DNA of 64,000 nucleotides from Arthrobacter agilis (GTDB lineage: Bacteria > Actinomycetota > Actinomycetes > Actinomycetales > Micrococcaceae): positions 310,001 through 374,000 of the forward strand of contig NZ_NFSC01000028.1 of NCBI RefSeq assembly GCF_002157505.1, read 5' to 3'. Below, piece by piece: positions 16,267 to 25,556 of the stretch. The translations under genes were made by a program, and so were the position numbers. How positions within the stretch are numbered: position 1 is the stretch's first letter; each line of letters starts with the position of its first letter. The notes under the pieces are model-generated. The model worked only from the letters and a program-made list of their open reading frames with translations. It ran no database searches and was not told the DNA's origin.

Positions 16267-17135
16267 CAACGACACGCATAGTCGACACGCCCCCGGCACG
16301 ACCTGCGGTCGACGAAGCACCGCTGAAACGGCAGCGCCGGAACCGGGCCCTGCTCCAGGCGGCCTGCATCCTCATCTCGCTGTTCATGCTGGTTCCGATC
16401 TACCTGATCTCCCTCGCCGCGCTCTCCACGCGGGAATCGCTCAACGAATTCCCGCTGAGCCTGCTGCCGACGAACCTGTCCTTCGAAACCCTCCGCGCGT
16501 TCCTCGGCTCGACCGGAATCATCGGCGCCTTCGGCAACTCGCTGATCGTCGGCCTCGGGACACTGCTGATCTCGGCCCTGATAGGAGTCCCGGCGGGGTA
16601 TGCCCTGGCACGGTTCGCCTTCCCGGCCAAGGAGCCGTACCAGCTGTTCCTGCTGTTCACCCGCGCACTGCCCATCGTGGTGCTCTCGGTCCCCCTGGCC
16701 CGGCTCTTCCTCACCGTCGACCTGTACGACACCACGTACGCCGTGATCCTGCTGCACACGGCGCTGGCGCTGCCGACGACGATCCTCATCTCCGCGAGCG
16801 TCTTCCTCAGCGTCCCCATCGACGTCGAAGAGGCAGCCCGCGTGTTCGGCTGCACCCCGGCGGGGGCTTTCCTGAAGGTGGTTCTGCCGATGGCACTTCC
16901 GGGTCTCGCCGCGGCCTCCATCTTCACCTTCGTCATGTCCTGGAACGAGGTGCTCGGCGCCTCGATCCTCACGCTCGACCACCGCACCCTTCCTGCCCAG
17001 GTCCTCACCTCGCTGTCCGATTCCCCCCTTGCCTACCGGTTCGCGGGCGGGTTCGCGCTGGTGATCCCGTCGATCATCTTCATTGCATTCATGCGCCGCT
17101 ACCTGACCAATATGTGGGGCTCGACGATCCGCTAG
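16263..17135 (+). CDS. Sugar ABC transporter permease (MalG type)
   Basis: A 290-residue second permease subunit with about six membrane helices and an EAA loop (DVEEAARVFGCTPAGAFLKV, then LPMALPG). The start overlaps the stop of the first permease by four bases. A 48-base gap with GAAGGAG precedes the dedicated ATPase gene. Family membership is clear, and substrate specificity follows the binding protein. Confidence 0.92.
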   Translation: MTTTRIVDTPPARPAVDEAPLKRQRRNRALLQAACILISLFMLVPIYLISLAALSTRESLNEFPLSLLPTNLSFETLRAFLGSTGIIGAFGNSLIVGLGTLLISALIGVPAGYALARFAFPAKEPYQLFLLFTRALPIVVLSVPLARLFLTVDLYDTTYAVILLHTALALPTTILISASVFLSVPIDVEEAARVFGCTPAGAFLKVVLPMALPGLAAASIFTFVMSWNEVLGASILTLDHRTLPAQVLTSLSDSPLAYRFAGGFALVIPSIIFIAFMRRYLTNMWGSTIR

Positions 17136-17183
17136 GAACGCCCCACCCTCTCCAGCTTTCCCCATCCTTCGAAGGAGCCGATC

Positions 17184-18266
17184 ATGGCGGACATCACCAT
17201 CTCCCACCTCGTCAAGACCTATCCCGGCGGCACCGAGCGGGCGACCGACGATGTGTCGCTCGACATCAAGGACGGCGACTTCACCGTCCTGCTCGGCCCC
17301 TCGGGCTGCGGCAAGACGACCCTGCTGCGCATGCTCGCAGGTCTCGAGCTGCCCGACGGCGGATCGGTCGCCGTCGGCGGGAGGGACGTTACCTACCTCC
17401 CGCCGAACAAGCGGAACATGTCGATGGTGTTCCAGTCCTATGCCGTCTTCCCGCACCGCAAGGTCCGCTACAACATCGGCTTCGGACTCGCGATGGCCAA
17501 GAAACCCAAGGAGGAGATCGACCGCAAGGTCGAATGGGCCGCCGATCTGCTGCAGCTCGGCCCCTATCTGGACCGGCTGCCCGCCCAGCTGTCGGGCGGC
17601 CAGCGCCAGCGTGTTGCCGTGGCCCGCGCCATCGTGATGGACGCCGACGTCCTCCTGATGGACGAACCGCTCTCCAACCTCGACGCGCTGCTGCGCCTGA
17701 ACTTCCGCTCCGAGCTGAAGAAGATCGTCAAGGACCTCGGGACCACCACCGTGTACGTGACCCACGACCAGAGCGAGGCGCTCTCCCTGGGCGACCGCGT
17801 CGCCGTCATGCGGAAGGGACGCATCGCCCAACTCGGCGATCCGCTGGACGTGTATGACGCTCCCGCGGACCGCTTCGTGGGCGGTTTCATCGGCTCCCCG
17901 CCCATGAACTTCATCAACGCCGCGGTCTCCGGGGATGGTGACGTGCTCTTGGTGGGCGACCAGCGCCTCCGCGCTCCGTCCCTGCTGAGGTCCTTCTCGA
18001 GCGCCGATGTCGTGCTGGGGGTCCGGGCGGAGAACGTCGCCGTCGATACTCAGCGCTCCTCGGGCGATGTCCCGGGAACGGTGCTCGTCGTCGAACCCAT
18101 GGGGTCCTCGATCCTGCTGACGGTGGAGGTGGAGGGCCAGACCATCAAGGTCCAGGCACCGCCCACCTTCCGCACCACTCCCGACTCAAGAATCTGGCTG
18201 ACGTTCTCCCCCAACAGCATGCGCTTCTACGACAGCGAGACTGCGATGGCGCTGGTCGCCCGATGA
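17184..18266 (+). CDS. ABC transporter ATP-binding protein (MsmK/UgpC type)
   Basis: A 360-residue ATPase energising the linked permeases. Walker A is GPSGCGKTT, the Q-loop region is MVFQSYAVFPH, the signature is LSGGQRQRVAVARA, Walker B is VLLMDEPLSNLDA and the switch His is in VTHDQSEA. The C-terminal 120 residues form the TOBE/OB regulatory domain typical of sugar importers. Many actinobacteria share one MsiK ATPase among sugar importers; here a dedicated ATPase is in the operon. Its stop overlaps the hydrolase start in ATGA. Confidence 0.94.
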   Translation: MADITISHLVKTYPGGTERATDDVSLDIKDGDFTVLLGPSGCGKTTLLRMLAGLELPDGGSVAVGGRDVTYLPPNKRNMSMVFQSYAVFPHRKVRYNIGFGLAMAKKPKEEIDRKVEWAADLLQLGPYLDRLPAQLSGGQRQRVAVARAIVMDADVLLMDEPLSNLDALLRLNFRSELKKIVKDLGTTTVYVTHDQSEALSLGDRVAVMRKGRIAQLGDPLDVYDAPADRFVGGFIGSPPMNFINAAVSGDGDVLLVGDQRLRAPSLLRSFSSADVVLGVRAENVAVDTQRSSGDVPGTVLVVEPMGSSILLTVEVEGQTIKVQAPPTFRTTPDSRIWLTFSPNSMRFYDSETAMALVAR

Positions 18267-19624
18267 GCCCGGAGACACCCGGCACGGAGCAGCTGCGAGC
18301 CTCGGCCATCGAGGTCCTTCGCCTCAACGACCTGGGCACCATGACAACGGCTGCGCCCAATCTGTATCCCCACATGTGGAGCTGGGATGCGGCATTCGTC
18401 GCCATCGGTCTGGCGCGGTTCGATGTCCCCCGGGCCATCACCGAACTGCGAACCCTCCTGGCTGCCCAATGGACCACCGGGATGATCCCGCACATCGTCT
18501 TCACCGACGACGACACGGGCTACTTCCCCGGCTTCGAACGCTGGGGCACCGCCGGCGCAGCGGCCCTGCCTGCCGGTATCAAGAGCAGCGGGATCTGCCA
18601 GCCACCGGTCCACGCGATCGCCCTGCTGCACATCCTCGACCGTGCCCGCGAGAACGGGGGCAGCGACAGGGAGGCTGCCGAGTCCTTCCTCGCCGAGTCC
18701 TTCGACGGCTGGCTCGCCTGGCATCGGTGGCTGGCCACGGTGCGTGACCCGGACGGCGTGGGCCTCGTGGAGATCCACCACGGGTGGGAGTCCGGTTTCG
18801 ACAACTCACCGCGCTGGGACGGCCCCTACTCCCGCGTCGTCCCGGGAGCGGTCGAGCCCTTCACCCGCCGGGACACCCAGCATGTGACGGACGCCAGCGA
18901 GCGCCCGGATGACGCGGAATACACGAAGTACCTCTGGCTGGTGCAGCAGATGGCATCGGTCCGCTTCGAGGACAGGGCGGTTCAGGACGTCGTCGACTTC
19001 CGCGTCCGGGATGTGTTCTTCTCCGGGATCCTCGCCGCCTCCAGCGACGTGCTCGCCGGGCTCGGCGAAGAGCTCGGCCGCCATGACGAGGCTGCCGAAC
19101 TCCGGCAGCTCGCAGTACGTTTCCGCGACGGCGTCGCCTCGACGGTCGACCCGGACACAGGCCTGGCACGGGACTACGACATACTGGCAGAGGAATGGAT
19201 TTCGACTGACACGGTCTCAGGCTTCGCTCCGCTGGTGGCCGGCGGTGATCGCATCCTCCTGGATCGGCAGCGGCAGCTCCTCCGGGGTCCGCAATGGATG
19301 GGACATCCCGATCTGCGTTTCCCCCTGCCGCCCTCTACTTCACCCACCAGCCCGGCGTTCCGCCCGCGGACCTACTGGCGGGGGCCTGTCTGGCCCTTCC
19401 TGAACCTGCTCTTCGGGTGGGCCAGCATGCGCGACGGGCAGGAGGACCTGTCCAGCGAGCTACGGTCCGCTTCGCTGGAGCAGCTCTCCGACCTCAAGTT
19501 CGCCGAATACTACGACCCGCTCACCGGCCGGCCGCTCGGCAGCTTCGCGCAGGCATGGACCGCCGCGGCAGCGCTCGAATGGCTCGGTTCAGCTGACGGG
19601 ACCGGCGGGAGAGCCCCGATCTGA
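18263..19624 (+). CDS. ggH: GH63-type glycoside hydrolase, probable glucosylglycerate hydrolase
   Basis: A 453-residue cytoplasmic (alpha/alpha)6-barrel hydrolase expected to split glucosylglycerate (possibly also mannosylglycerate) into sugar and glycerate. It matches, from memory, the characterised mycobacterial enzyme closely in LGTMTTAAPNLYPHMWSWD, GMIPHIVF, HGWESGFDNSPRWD, FRPRTYWRGPVWP and FAEYYDPLTG. By that comparison the catalytic acid is Asp180 and the base Glu415. No signal peptide is present, so substrate must be imported, consistent with the upstream importer to which it is translationally coupled. Related specificities (other small glucosides) cannot be excluded. Confidence 0.85.
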   Translation: MSPETPGTEQLRASAIEVLRLNDLGTMTTAAPNLYPHMWSWDAAFVAIGLARFDVPRAITELRTLLAAQWTTGMIPHIVFTDDDTGYFPGFERWGTAGAAALPAGIKSSGICQPPVHAIALLHILDRARENGGSDREAAESFLAESFDGWLAWHRWLATVRDPDGVGLVEIHHGWESGFDNSPRWDGPYSRVVPGAVEPFTRRDTQHVTDASERPDDAEYTKYLWLVQQMASVRFEDRAVQDVVDFRVRDVFFSGILAASSDVLAGLGEELGRHDEAAELRQLAVRFRDGVASTVDPDTGLARDYDILAEEWISTDTVSGFAPLVAGGDRILLDRQRQLLRGPQWMGHPDLRFPLPPSTSPTSPAFRPRTYWRGPVWPFLNLLFGWASMRDGQEDLSSELRSASLEQLSDLKFAEYYDPLTGRPLGSFAQAWTAAAALEWLGSADGTGGRAPI

Positions 19625-19709
19625 GGACCGTTCCTACCCCCGCAGGTGGGCACCGGGCGCTCGGGGCACTGGGGTAGGCTTGACGACCGTACCGGGACGG
19701 GAGGATGGA

Positions 19710-20885
19710 ATGCCAGGTGAGCGGATGCCCGCGGGGCTCAGTGGAGTTGCCTCCCACGGGAGCCTCCTCGAACTGATCCGATCCACCGGTGGCCTCTCAC
19801 GCCAGCAGCTGCTGACGGAAACCGGGATGTCCCGGGCCACGTTGTATGAACGGTTGGAGACTCTGGTGCGGCGCCGGTTCGTCTACGAAGCCGAAGCCCT
19901 GGAGGCGACCGGCGGACGGCGCTCACGTAAGATCCGGTTCGACGATCGAGGACGGGTCATCCTCGCCTTCGCCCTCGGGCAGACCCACGCTACCGTCAGC
20001 GTGACGGACACCGCGGGGTACCAGCTGCGCAGCCGGACGATCTCCCACCGGATCACCGAGCCGGCCGACACCGTCCTTGCACCTCTCCTGGCGCTCGGCA
20101 CCGAACTGCTGGACTCCGAGCCGGGCGAGGTGCTCACCGGCGTCGGAGTGAGCCTCCCCTCCTCCGTCGAGGCAGCGACCGGCCATGTCGTCCATTCCAC
20201 AACCATTCCCGACTGGGCTCCGGACGCGGTCGTCTCGGCCATGTCCGGACGTTGGCCTGTGCCCCTCGTCGTGGAGAACGACGCGCGTGCAGCCGCGCTG
20301 GGCGAACGCCGGACGGACGACGAAACGATCGTCTACATCAAGATCGCGACCGGCATCGGGTGCGGCATCGTCGTCGACGGTTCGATACTTCACGGCGCCC
20401 ACGGTGCAGCGGGCGACATCGGGCACATCCGCGTCGCCTCCGACGGACCGGTGTGCAGCTGCGGCCGGCACGGGTGTCTTGCGACGTTCAGCTCCGGACG
20501 CTCGCTGGCCGGCCAGCTCGCCGCCTCCGGCTACCCGACGCTTCAGAGCATCAGCGAGGCCGCCCGCAGGAACGTGCCGGAGGTGGCCCAGGCCCTGACG
20601 GTGGCCGCCCTCGTCCTCGGCCGGGCCCTGGCAACGACCGTCACGACGATCAATCCCGATCGCCTCGTGCTGGGCGGGACGATCGGCGTCCTTCCCTCGT
20701 TCGTCGAGCAGGTCCGCGACCGGGTGCTCGCCGACGTCGTCGACAGGATCGCCCGCGGACTGACCGTTGAGGGCGGAGCAGGAGGCGACGACGCCGCGTT
20801 GCAGGGACTGACCACCCTGGTGATGCGCAAGGTCTTCGCCCCCGCAGCAGTCGACGGCCTCCTGCTGGACTACGCGGTCTCCTGA
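19710..20885 (+). CDS. ROK-family transcriptional regulator
   Basis: A 391-residue sugar-responsive regulator. Residues about 12-60 form a winged helix-turn-helix (LSRQQLLTETGMSRATLYERL). The rest is a ROK sugar-kinase fold with the zinc motif CSCGRHGCLATF. The ATG at 19710 is preferred to an upstream TTG at 19680 because GGGAGG lies just before it. It follows the hydrolase by 85 bases on the same strand and is the obvious candidate regulator of the operon, acting at the 29-bp palindrome near 13979. Its 3' end overlaps the convergent GNAT gene by 16 bases. Effector identity is not visible. Confidence 0.88.
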   Translation: MPGERMPAGLSGVASHGSLLELIRSTGGLSRQQLLTETGMSRATLYERLETLVRRRFVYEAEALEATGGRRSRKIRFDDRGRVILAFALGQTHATVSVTDTAGYQLRSRTISHRITEPADTVLAPLLALGTELLDSEPGEVLTGVGVSLPSSVEAATGHVVHSTTIPDWAPDAVVSAMSGRWPVPLVVENDARAAALGERRTDDETIVYIKIATGIGCGIVVDGSILHGAHGAAGDIGHIRVASDGPVCSCGRHGCLATFSSGRSLAGQLAASGYPTLQSISEAARRNVPEVAQALTVAALVLGRALATTVTTINPDRLVLGGTIGVLPSFVEQVRDRVLADVVDRIARGLTVEGGAGGDDAALQGLTTLVMRKVFAPAAVDGLLLDYAVS

Positions 20886-21955
20886 CAGGTGCCGGAGGAG
20901 TCCGCTTCAGTGCCCGCGGCGGGAAGCGGGAGGTTGAAGACGATCGAACGCTGGGTGGGCACGTAGCCCATCCGCTCGTAGAGCCCGAGGGCACCGGAAG
21001 GATTCTCGGTGTCGACGCCGAGCCCCGCGTTCTCCACGCCCGCGGCCCGGTAGCGCCTCATCGCCTCGGCGAGGAGGGCCGGCGCGAGTCCGCGACCGCG
21101 CCAGGCCCTCCGGACGCCCAGCAGGTCCGTGTACCCCTCGGAGTGGCCGAGCAGCTCCTTCGAGTGCGGGTCGTAGCTCGCCAGCTGGTACGCCGCCACC
21201 TCGCCCTTCGCGGGGTCCACCAGGGCAAGGCTCCAGTCCGGCCGGAACTCGGGATGGCTGACGGTGAACTGCCATGACTCCTGGTCACGGGGTTCGCTGC
21301 CCCAGTGATCCTGGAAGGCATCGTTGTGCGCGAGCCGGACGAGTTCGGCGATGTTCCGGCCTGCGCCTTCCGCGAAGCTCACGAGTTCCAGTTCCGCAGG
21401 GAACGGCAGGTCGGGGATCGGTTGGTCGAGAGGCCTCGTCATCTCCGTGAAGTACCGGACGATCGTGCTTCCGCTCGCCCGGAGCAGTGCCAGGTGTGAG
21501 GTGTTGCGTTCCTCGACGTAGTTCCGGAAGACGCCCCTCGCCTGACCCGTCTCCCGCAGGCGCATGCCGGCGCGCCAGCTCTGCCAGGCGAGGACGGCCC
21601 GGCCGAGGCCACGACCGCGCCACGCCGGGTCAACGCCGCCGGCGCCGTGCACGAGCGAGGACCCGGGATTCATGGAGAGACGCCCAAAGGCGCGCGGCGC
21701 TCCGTCATCGTCGAACCCCGCGATGGTGTCGCGGCGGGGGTCGTTCTTCGACGCCCTCAGGGCCTGCTCCAGGTCGGCTCGCTGCTCCACCCAGTCCGGT
21801 TCGTCGACTGCGGCTATGCGCCGGATCAGCGCCAGCCAGGGTTCGATATCCGCGTAGCCCAGCGGTCGCCACTGCAGGATGTCGGGAAGGGCCGGCGCCG
21901 CGGGCGGCTGCATGCCGGCATCGGCGTCCTGTCCGGGGATCTCACGCGTACTCAT
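20870..21955 (-). CDS. Tandem GNAT-domain N-acetyltransferase
   Basis: A 361-residue protein with two GNAT domains: an N-terminal one with acetyl-CoA loop VDPAWRGRGLGRAVL and a C-terminal one with VRRAWRGRGLAPALL followed by LGVDTENPSGALGLYERMGY. The arrangement recalls mycothiol synthase, but the sequence does not support that specific call. The start is set at MSTREIPG (21955) rather than 21982. It is convergent with, and overlaps, the ROK gene. The substrate is unknown. Confidence 0.8.
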   Translation of the reverse strand: MSTREIPGQDADAGMQPPAAPALPDILQWRPLGYADIEPWLALIRRIAAVDEPDWVEQRADLEQALRASKNDPRRDTIAGFDDDGAPRAFGRLSMNPGSSLVHGAGGVDPAWRGRGLGRAVLAWQSWRAGMRLRETGQARGVFRNYVEERNTSHLALLRASGSTIVRYFTEMTRPLDQPIPDLPFPAELELVSFAEGAGRNIAELVRLAHNDAFQDHWGSEPRDQESWQFTVSHPEFRPDWSLALVDPAKGEVAAYQLASYDPHSKELLGHSEGYTDLLGVRRAWRGRGLAPALLAEAMRRYRAAGVENAGLGVDTENPSGALGLYERMGYVPTQRSIVFNLPLPAAGTEADSSGTCQETA

Positions 21956-22023
21956 GACGCCAGCGTATGGCAGGGCGGGCACATGGGCGCGGACCCGTCC
22001 GCGGTTCGGGACGGCGACCCCGC

Positions 22024-25000
22024 TCAGGGCCGGTGCGTTGCTTCGATCGGCAGGGCGGCGGAGGTTCGGGCGCCCAGCGCCACCACCTCGTCACACAGGG
22101 CCGCCTCGTTCCGGTCGTGGGTCACGAGGAGGACCGCCGTTCCGGGGAGTCCGCGCCGGAGATCCGCCAGCAGCGAGCGGGCGCCGTCGGCGTCGAGGTG
22201 GGCCGTGGGCTCATCGAGGAGGACGACGCCGGACCGGGTCAGCAGGGCCCGCGCCACCGCGAGCCGCTGGCGCTGGCCGCCGGAGAGACGCGAGCCACCA
22301 GCTCCCGCCTGCGCGTCCAGCCCCTCCGCGAGGCCCGCCACCATGTCCGCCAGCCCGACGGCGCGGATCGCCGCGTCGAGCTCCTCGTCGGTCGCAGGGT
22401 CACCGGGCGAACGCGCGAGCTGAAGGTTCGAGCGCAGGCTGGAATTGAAGAGATGGCTTTCCTGGGGGCACCAGGCGATGCGCGGCGCCTCATCGGGGGT
22501 GGCGGGCCGTCCGTCCACGAGCAGCCTGCCGCTGTCGAGCGGAAGGAATCCCAGCAGTGCCCCGATCAGGGTCGATTTGCCACTGCCCGAGGGTCCGGTA
22601 AGGCCTGTCCAGCGTCCTGGACGGAGTTCGAGGCTGACATCGCTCACCACCGGGCGGCCCGGCTCGTAGCCGACGCCGGCGTCCTCGAGGGAGACCGTCC
22701 GCACCGGCGGGGCAATATGCCCCGCGCCGCTCCTGCCGCCCGACTGTCCGCCCGGCTGCCCGTCATCGGACGCGCCGATCCAGGGCGTGATGCGACGCGC
22801 CACAGCCCACAGCGGACCCCAGTGCTGGACAGCCGACGTCCCGGCGACGAACGGTTCGATCAGCGCGAGCTGCATCAGCACCAGCACGGCCGTGATGTCG
22901 GCAGGCAGACCCGTAGCACCGAGAAGGATCCCGAGCGACGCGGTGCAGCACACAGCGACGATGACCGCGGTCGAGGCGCCCGCAGCGGCCGCCGAACGGC
23001 GGGACGCCGCTGCGGCGCGGCCGTCCAGGCGCCGCGTCGCGTCGAGGGCGGCACGGTGTGCGCCGTTCACCCTCAGATCGGGTGCTGCCCTCAGGAGGCT
23101 GGTGACCCGTTCGAGGGCCTCTGCGCGCACCTGCACGCCGGCGGCCCCGGCGGCCTGCTCCCGCGCCGCGGCGAGAGCCGGCGCGAGCACGAGGGCACCG
23201 CCGACGGACACGAACTGCCATCCGAGGGACGCAGGATGCAGCACGGCGGTGGTGATGAGCGCCGCCACGCCCGTGAGCACCGCGGTGACGAACGGCAGGA
23301 CGGCACGCGATGACAGATCACGCAGCTCGTCGATATCGCCGACGAGCCGCTCGATCCCCCCGGATCCGCGGGCGATCGTGCGCCAGGAGCGGCCGGCCTG
23401 GAGGAGGCCGGTCCAGAGCCGCAGCCGGGTGTCGTCGGCCCGGAAGAACACGGCTTGATGCAGCCAGAGGCGTTCCGCATACCGCAGGAGGGAACGTCCG
23501 ATGCCGAAGAAGCGCACGCCGACGATGGCGGTGAGGAGGTACAGGATCGGTGGCTGCTCGGCGGCCCGGACGATCAGCCACCCGCTCAGTGCGGTCAGCG
23601 CGACGGCGAACACCGAGGCACCGAGGCCCAGGGCGGCTGCCGCGACGAATCGCCGGTCCCAGGGTCGGACGAGGGCCAGCACTTCCCTGGCCGCCGCGAG
23701 CCATGAGTTCGTGGCGCGGGACCGCCGGAGCGGCGCGGGCTCGTCGGGTGACACCGGCCGTCCCGCAACCATGGACGTGGAAGGGCGCGGGGCAGGACGG
23801 CCCGGGGTCGCCTGTCCGGCGAGACGATCACCGGGACGATCACCGAGGCGGATCTCGGCCGACGCTACGCCTGCCGTCTCGTCGTCGTGCGCGATCAGGA
23901 GGACCGTCAGGCCCGGCCGGCGCGACTGGATGGCGCCGCGGATGGCGCGCGATGCCTCAGCGTCCACGTGCGCGGTCGGCTCGTCCAGCAGCAGGAGCCG
24001 GACCGACGGGTCCTGGGCCCTGAGCAGGGCACGTGCGACGGCGACCCGCCGCAACTCACCGGGGCTCAGCTCTGCGCTGCGCCGCACCGCGAGTCCCGCA
24101 CCGCCGACGGCGGCCAGGTGTGCCTCGATGGCCGGGGACTCCGCGGGCAGCCCGCCGTACAGGGCGAGCTCGTCGCGGACCGTCCCCATGAGGAGTTCCG
24201 GATGCTGCGGAACCCAGGCGATGCCGCCGTCGAGCCCGGTGATGCGCCCTTCCAGACGGAGCCCGGCCGGGACGGCCGCTCCCCCGGCGAGCGCGCGCAC
24301 GAGGGTGGACTTGCCCGAACCGCTCGGGCCCCGGAGGGCGGTGATGGAGCCTGGTTCGAGGACGAAGGAGACATCCTCGAAGACGGGCGTGAGCACGCCG
24401 TCGTAGCGGGCCGAGAGCCGCTCGACGCGGATGCTGCCGGAGCCGGCCGGGAGCTGTCCTGCCGGGCGCGGCGCCACCGGGCGCGCAGGGGCGCCGATCA
24501 CCGCGCGCACCCGGGCGCCGGCCTCCTCGCCGTCCTCGCTGGCGTGGTGGGCGGCGCCGACGTCGCGCAGGGGCCCGTAGCACTCGGGTGCCAGGATCAG
24601 CGCGATGAGGGCCGTCTCCAGGCCGAGGTCCCCGTGGATGAGCCGCACGCCCGCGAACACCGCGACGACGGCGACCGAGATCGTGCTGATGAGTTCGAGC
24701 GCGAGTGATGAGAGGAAGACCGTCCGGAGCGTCGTCATTGTGCGCGATGTGTAGGTTCCGGCGATGTCGCGCAGCGCGCGCGTCTGCTCGGAGGCACGGC
24801 CCAGTCCCACGAGGACGGGTAGTCCCTTCGCGAGTTCGAGCAGGTGGTCGGACAGGCGCCCCAGGGCGGCTGCGGCCTGCTGCGTGCGTTCCTGGGTGTG
24901 GAGGCCGATCAGTGCCATGAAGGCGGGCACGAGCGGCACCGTGAGGACGATGATGAGGGCGCTGACCCAGTCGGCTGCCAGGATCCGCGCGCCAACGAGG

Positions 25001-25536
25001 AGCGGGACCGCCGCGCAGGTGATGAGCGCGGGGAGGTACTGCGTGTAGTACTTGTCGAGGCCGTCGATCCCCCGGGTGAGGAGCACCGCGAGGGAACCCT
25101 GTCCGCTGCCGGCCGGCGCTGCCTGCGTCGTGCCGCCGTCGTCGAGCACGCGGAGCAGGGCGGCCTCGCGCAGCCGCTCCTTGACCCCGAGCGCGAGGCG
25201 GGCGGCGGTGGCGTCCTGGCCCCACGCCGCGAGGGTCCGCAGCGCGGCCCCGAGGACTCCCTGCAGCAGGACGGCGCGGACGTCGAGGGAGCCGGCGGCG
25301 ACGGACGCGATACCGAGTGCGAGGGCCTGGGCCAGGAGCACCAGCCCTGCGGCCCGGGCGGCGGCGAGGACTCCGAGAAGGTAGACCGCCGACGTCGAAC
25401 CGGCGGCTCCCGCCGGTCCCCCGGACCTCAGCGCGACCATCGGCGACACCCGCCGAAACTCGTGTCCGGCCTCGTGTCCGCTGGTCTCGGCGGCAGATCC
25501 GCTGGTCTCCGCGGCGGCGCTCGGGTGTTCGGGCAT
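22024..25536 (-). CDS. cydDC: Fused CydDC thiol/heme ABC exporter
   Basis: A 1170-residue fusion of CydD and CydC, needed for assembly of cytochrome bd, exporting glutathione/cysteine or heme-linked substrates in other bacteria. Each half has about six membrane helices and an ATPase: first half GPSGSGKST, an atypical signature LSPGELRRVAVA and LLLLDEPTAHVD; second half GPSGSGKST, LSGGQRQRLAVA and VVLLDEPTAHLD. The start MPEHPSAAAET at 25536 is chosen with AGGA upstream, 20 bases after cydB. The frame stays open far upstream through cydB, but that part is an out-of-frame shadow. It is the third gene of the cydA-cydB-cydDC operon. Confidence 0.92.
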   Translation of the reverse strand: MPEHPSAAAETSGSAAETSGHEAGHEFRRVSPMVALRSGGPAGAAGSTSAVYLLGVLAAARAAGLVLLAQALALGIASVAAGSLDVRAVLLQGVLGAALRTLAAWGQDATAARLALGVKERLREAALLRVLDDGGTTQAAPAGSGQGSLAVLLTRGIDGLDKYYTQYLPALITCAAVPLLVGARILAADWVSALIIVLTVPLVPAFMALIGLHTQERTQQAAAALGRLSDHLLELAKGLPVLVGLGRASEQTRALRDIAGTYTSRTMTTLRTVFLSSLALELISTISVAVVAVFAGVRLIHGDLGLETALIALILAPECYGPLRDVGAAHHASEDGEEAGARVRAVIGAPARPVAPRPAGQLPAGSGSIRVERLSARYDGVLTPVFEDVSFVLEPGSITALRGPSGSGKSTLVRALAGGAAVPAGLRLEGRITGLDGGIAWVPQHPELLMGTVRDELALYGGLPAESPAIEAHLAAVGGAGLAVRRSAELSPGELRRVAVARALLRAQDPSVRLLLLDEPTAHVDAEASRAIRGAIQSRRPGLTVLLIAHDDETAGVASAEIRLGDRPGDRLAGQATPGRPAPRPSTSMVAGRPVSPDEPAPLRRSRATNSWLAAAREVLALVRPWDRRFVAAAALGLGASVFAVALTALSGWLIVRAAEQPPILYLLTAIVGVRFFGIGRSLLRYAERLWLHQAVFFRADDTRLRLWTGLLQAGRSWRTIARGSGGIERLVGDIDELRDLSSRAVLPFVTAVLTGVAALITTAVLHPASLGWQFVSVGGALVLAPALAAAREQAAGAAGVQVRAEALERVTSLLRAAPDLRVNGAHRAALDATRRLDGRAAAASRRSAAAAGASTAVIVAVCCTASLGILLGATGLPADITAVLVLMQLALIEPFVAGTSAVQHWGPLWAVARRITPWIGASDDGQPGGQSGGRSGAGHIAPPVRTVSLEDAGVGYEPGRPVVSDVSLELRPGRWTGLTGPSGSGKSTLIGALLGFLPLDSGRLLVDGRPATPDEAPRIAWCPQESHLFNSSLRSNLQLARSPGDPATDEELDAAIRAVGLADMVAGLAEGLDAQAGAGGSRLSGGQRQRLAVARALLTRSGVVLLDEPTAHLDADGARSLLADLRRGLPGTAVLLVTHDRNEAALCDEVVALGARTSAALPIEATHRP

Positions 25537-25556
25537 GGACGTCCTGGTGGCTCCGC

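Noticed and set aside
20870-21955. Tandem-GNAT protein as mycothiol synthase
   Set aside because: Two GNAT domains alone are not diagnostic, and I could not identify mycothiol-synthase-specific blocks, so it is left as a general acetyltransferase.
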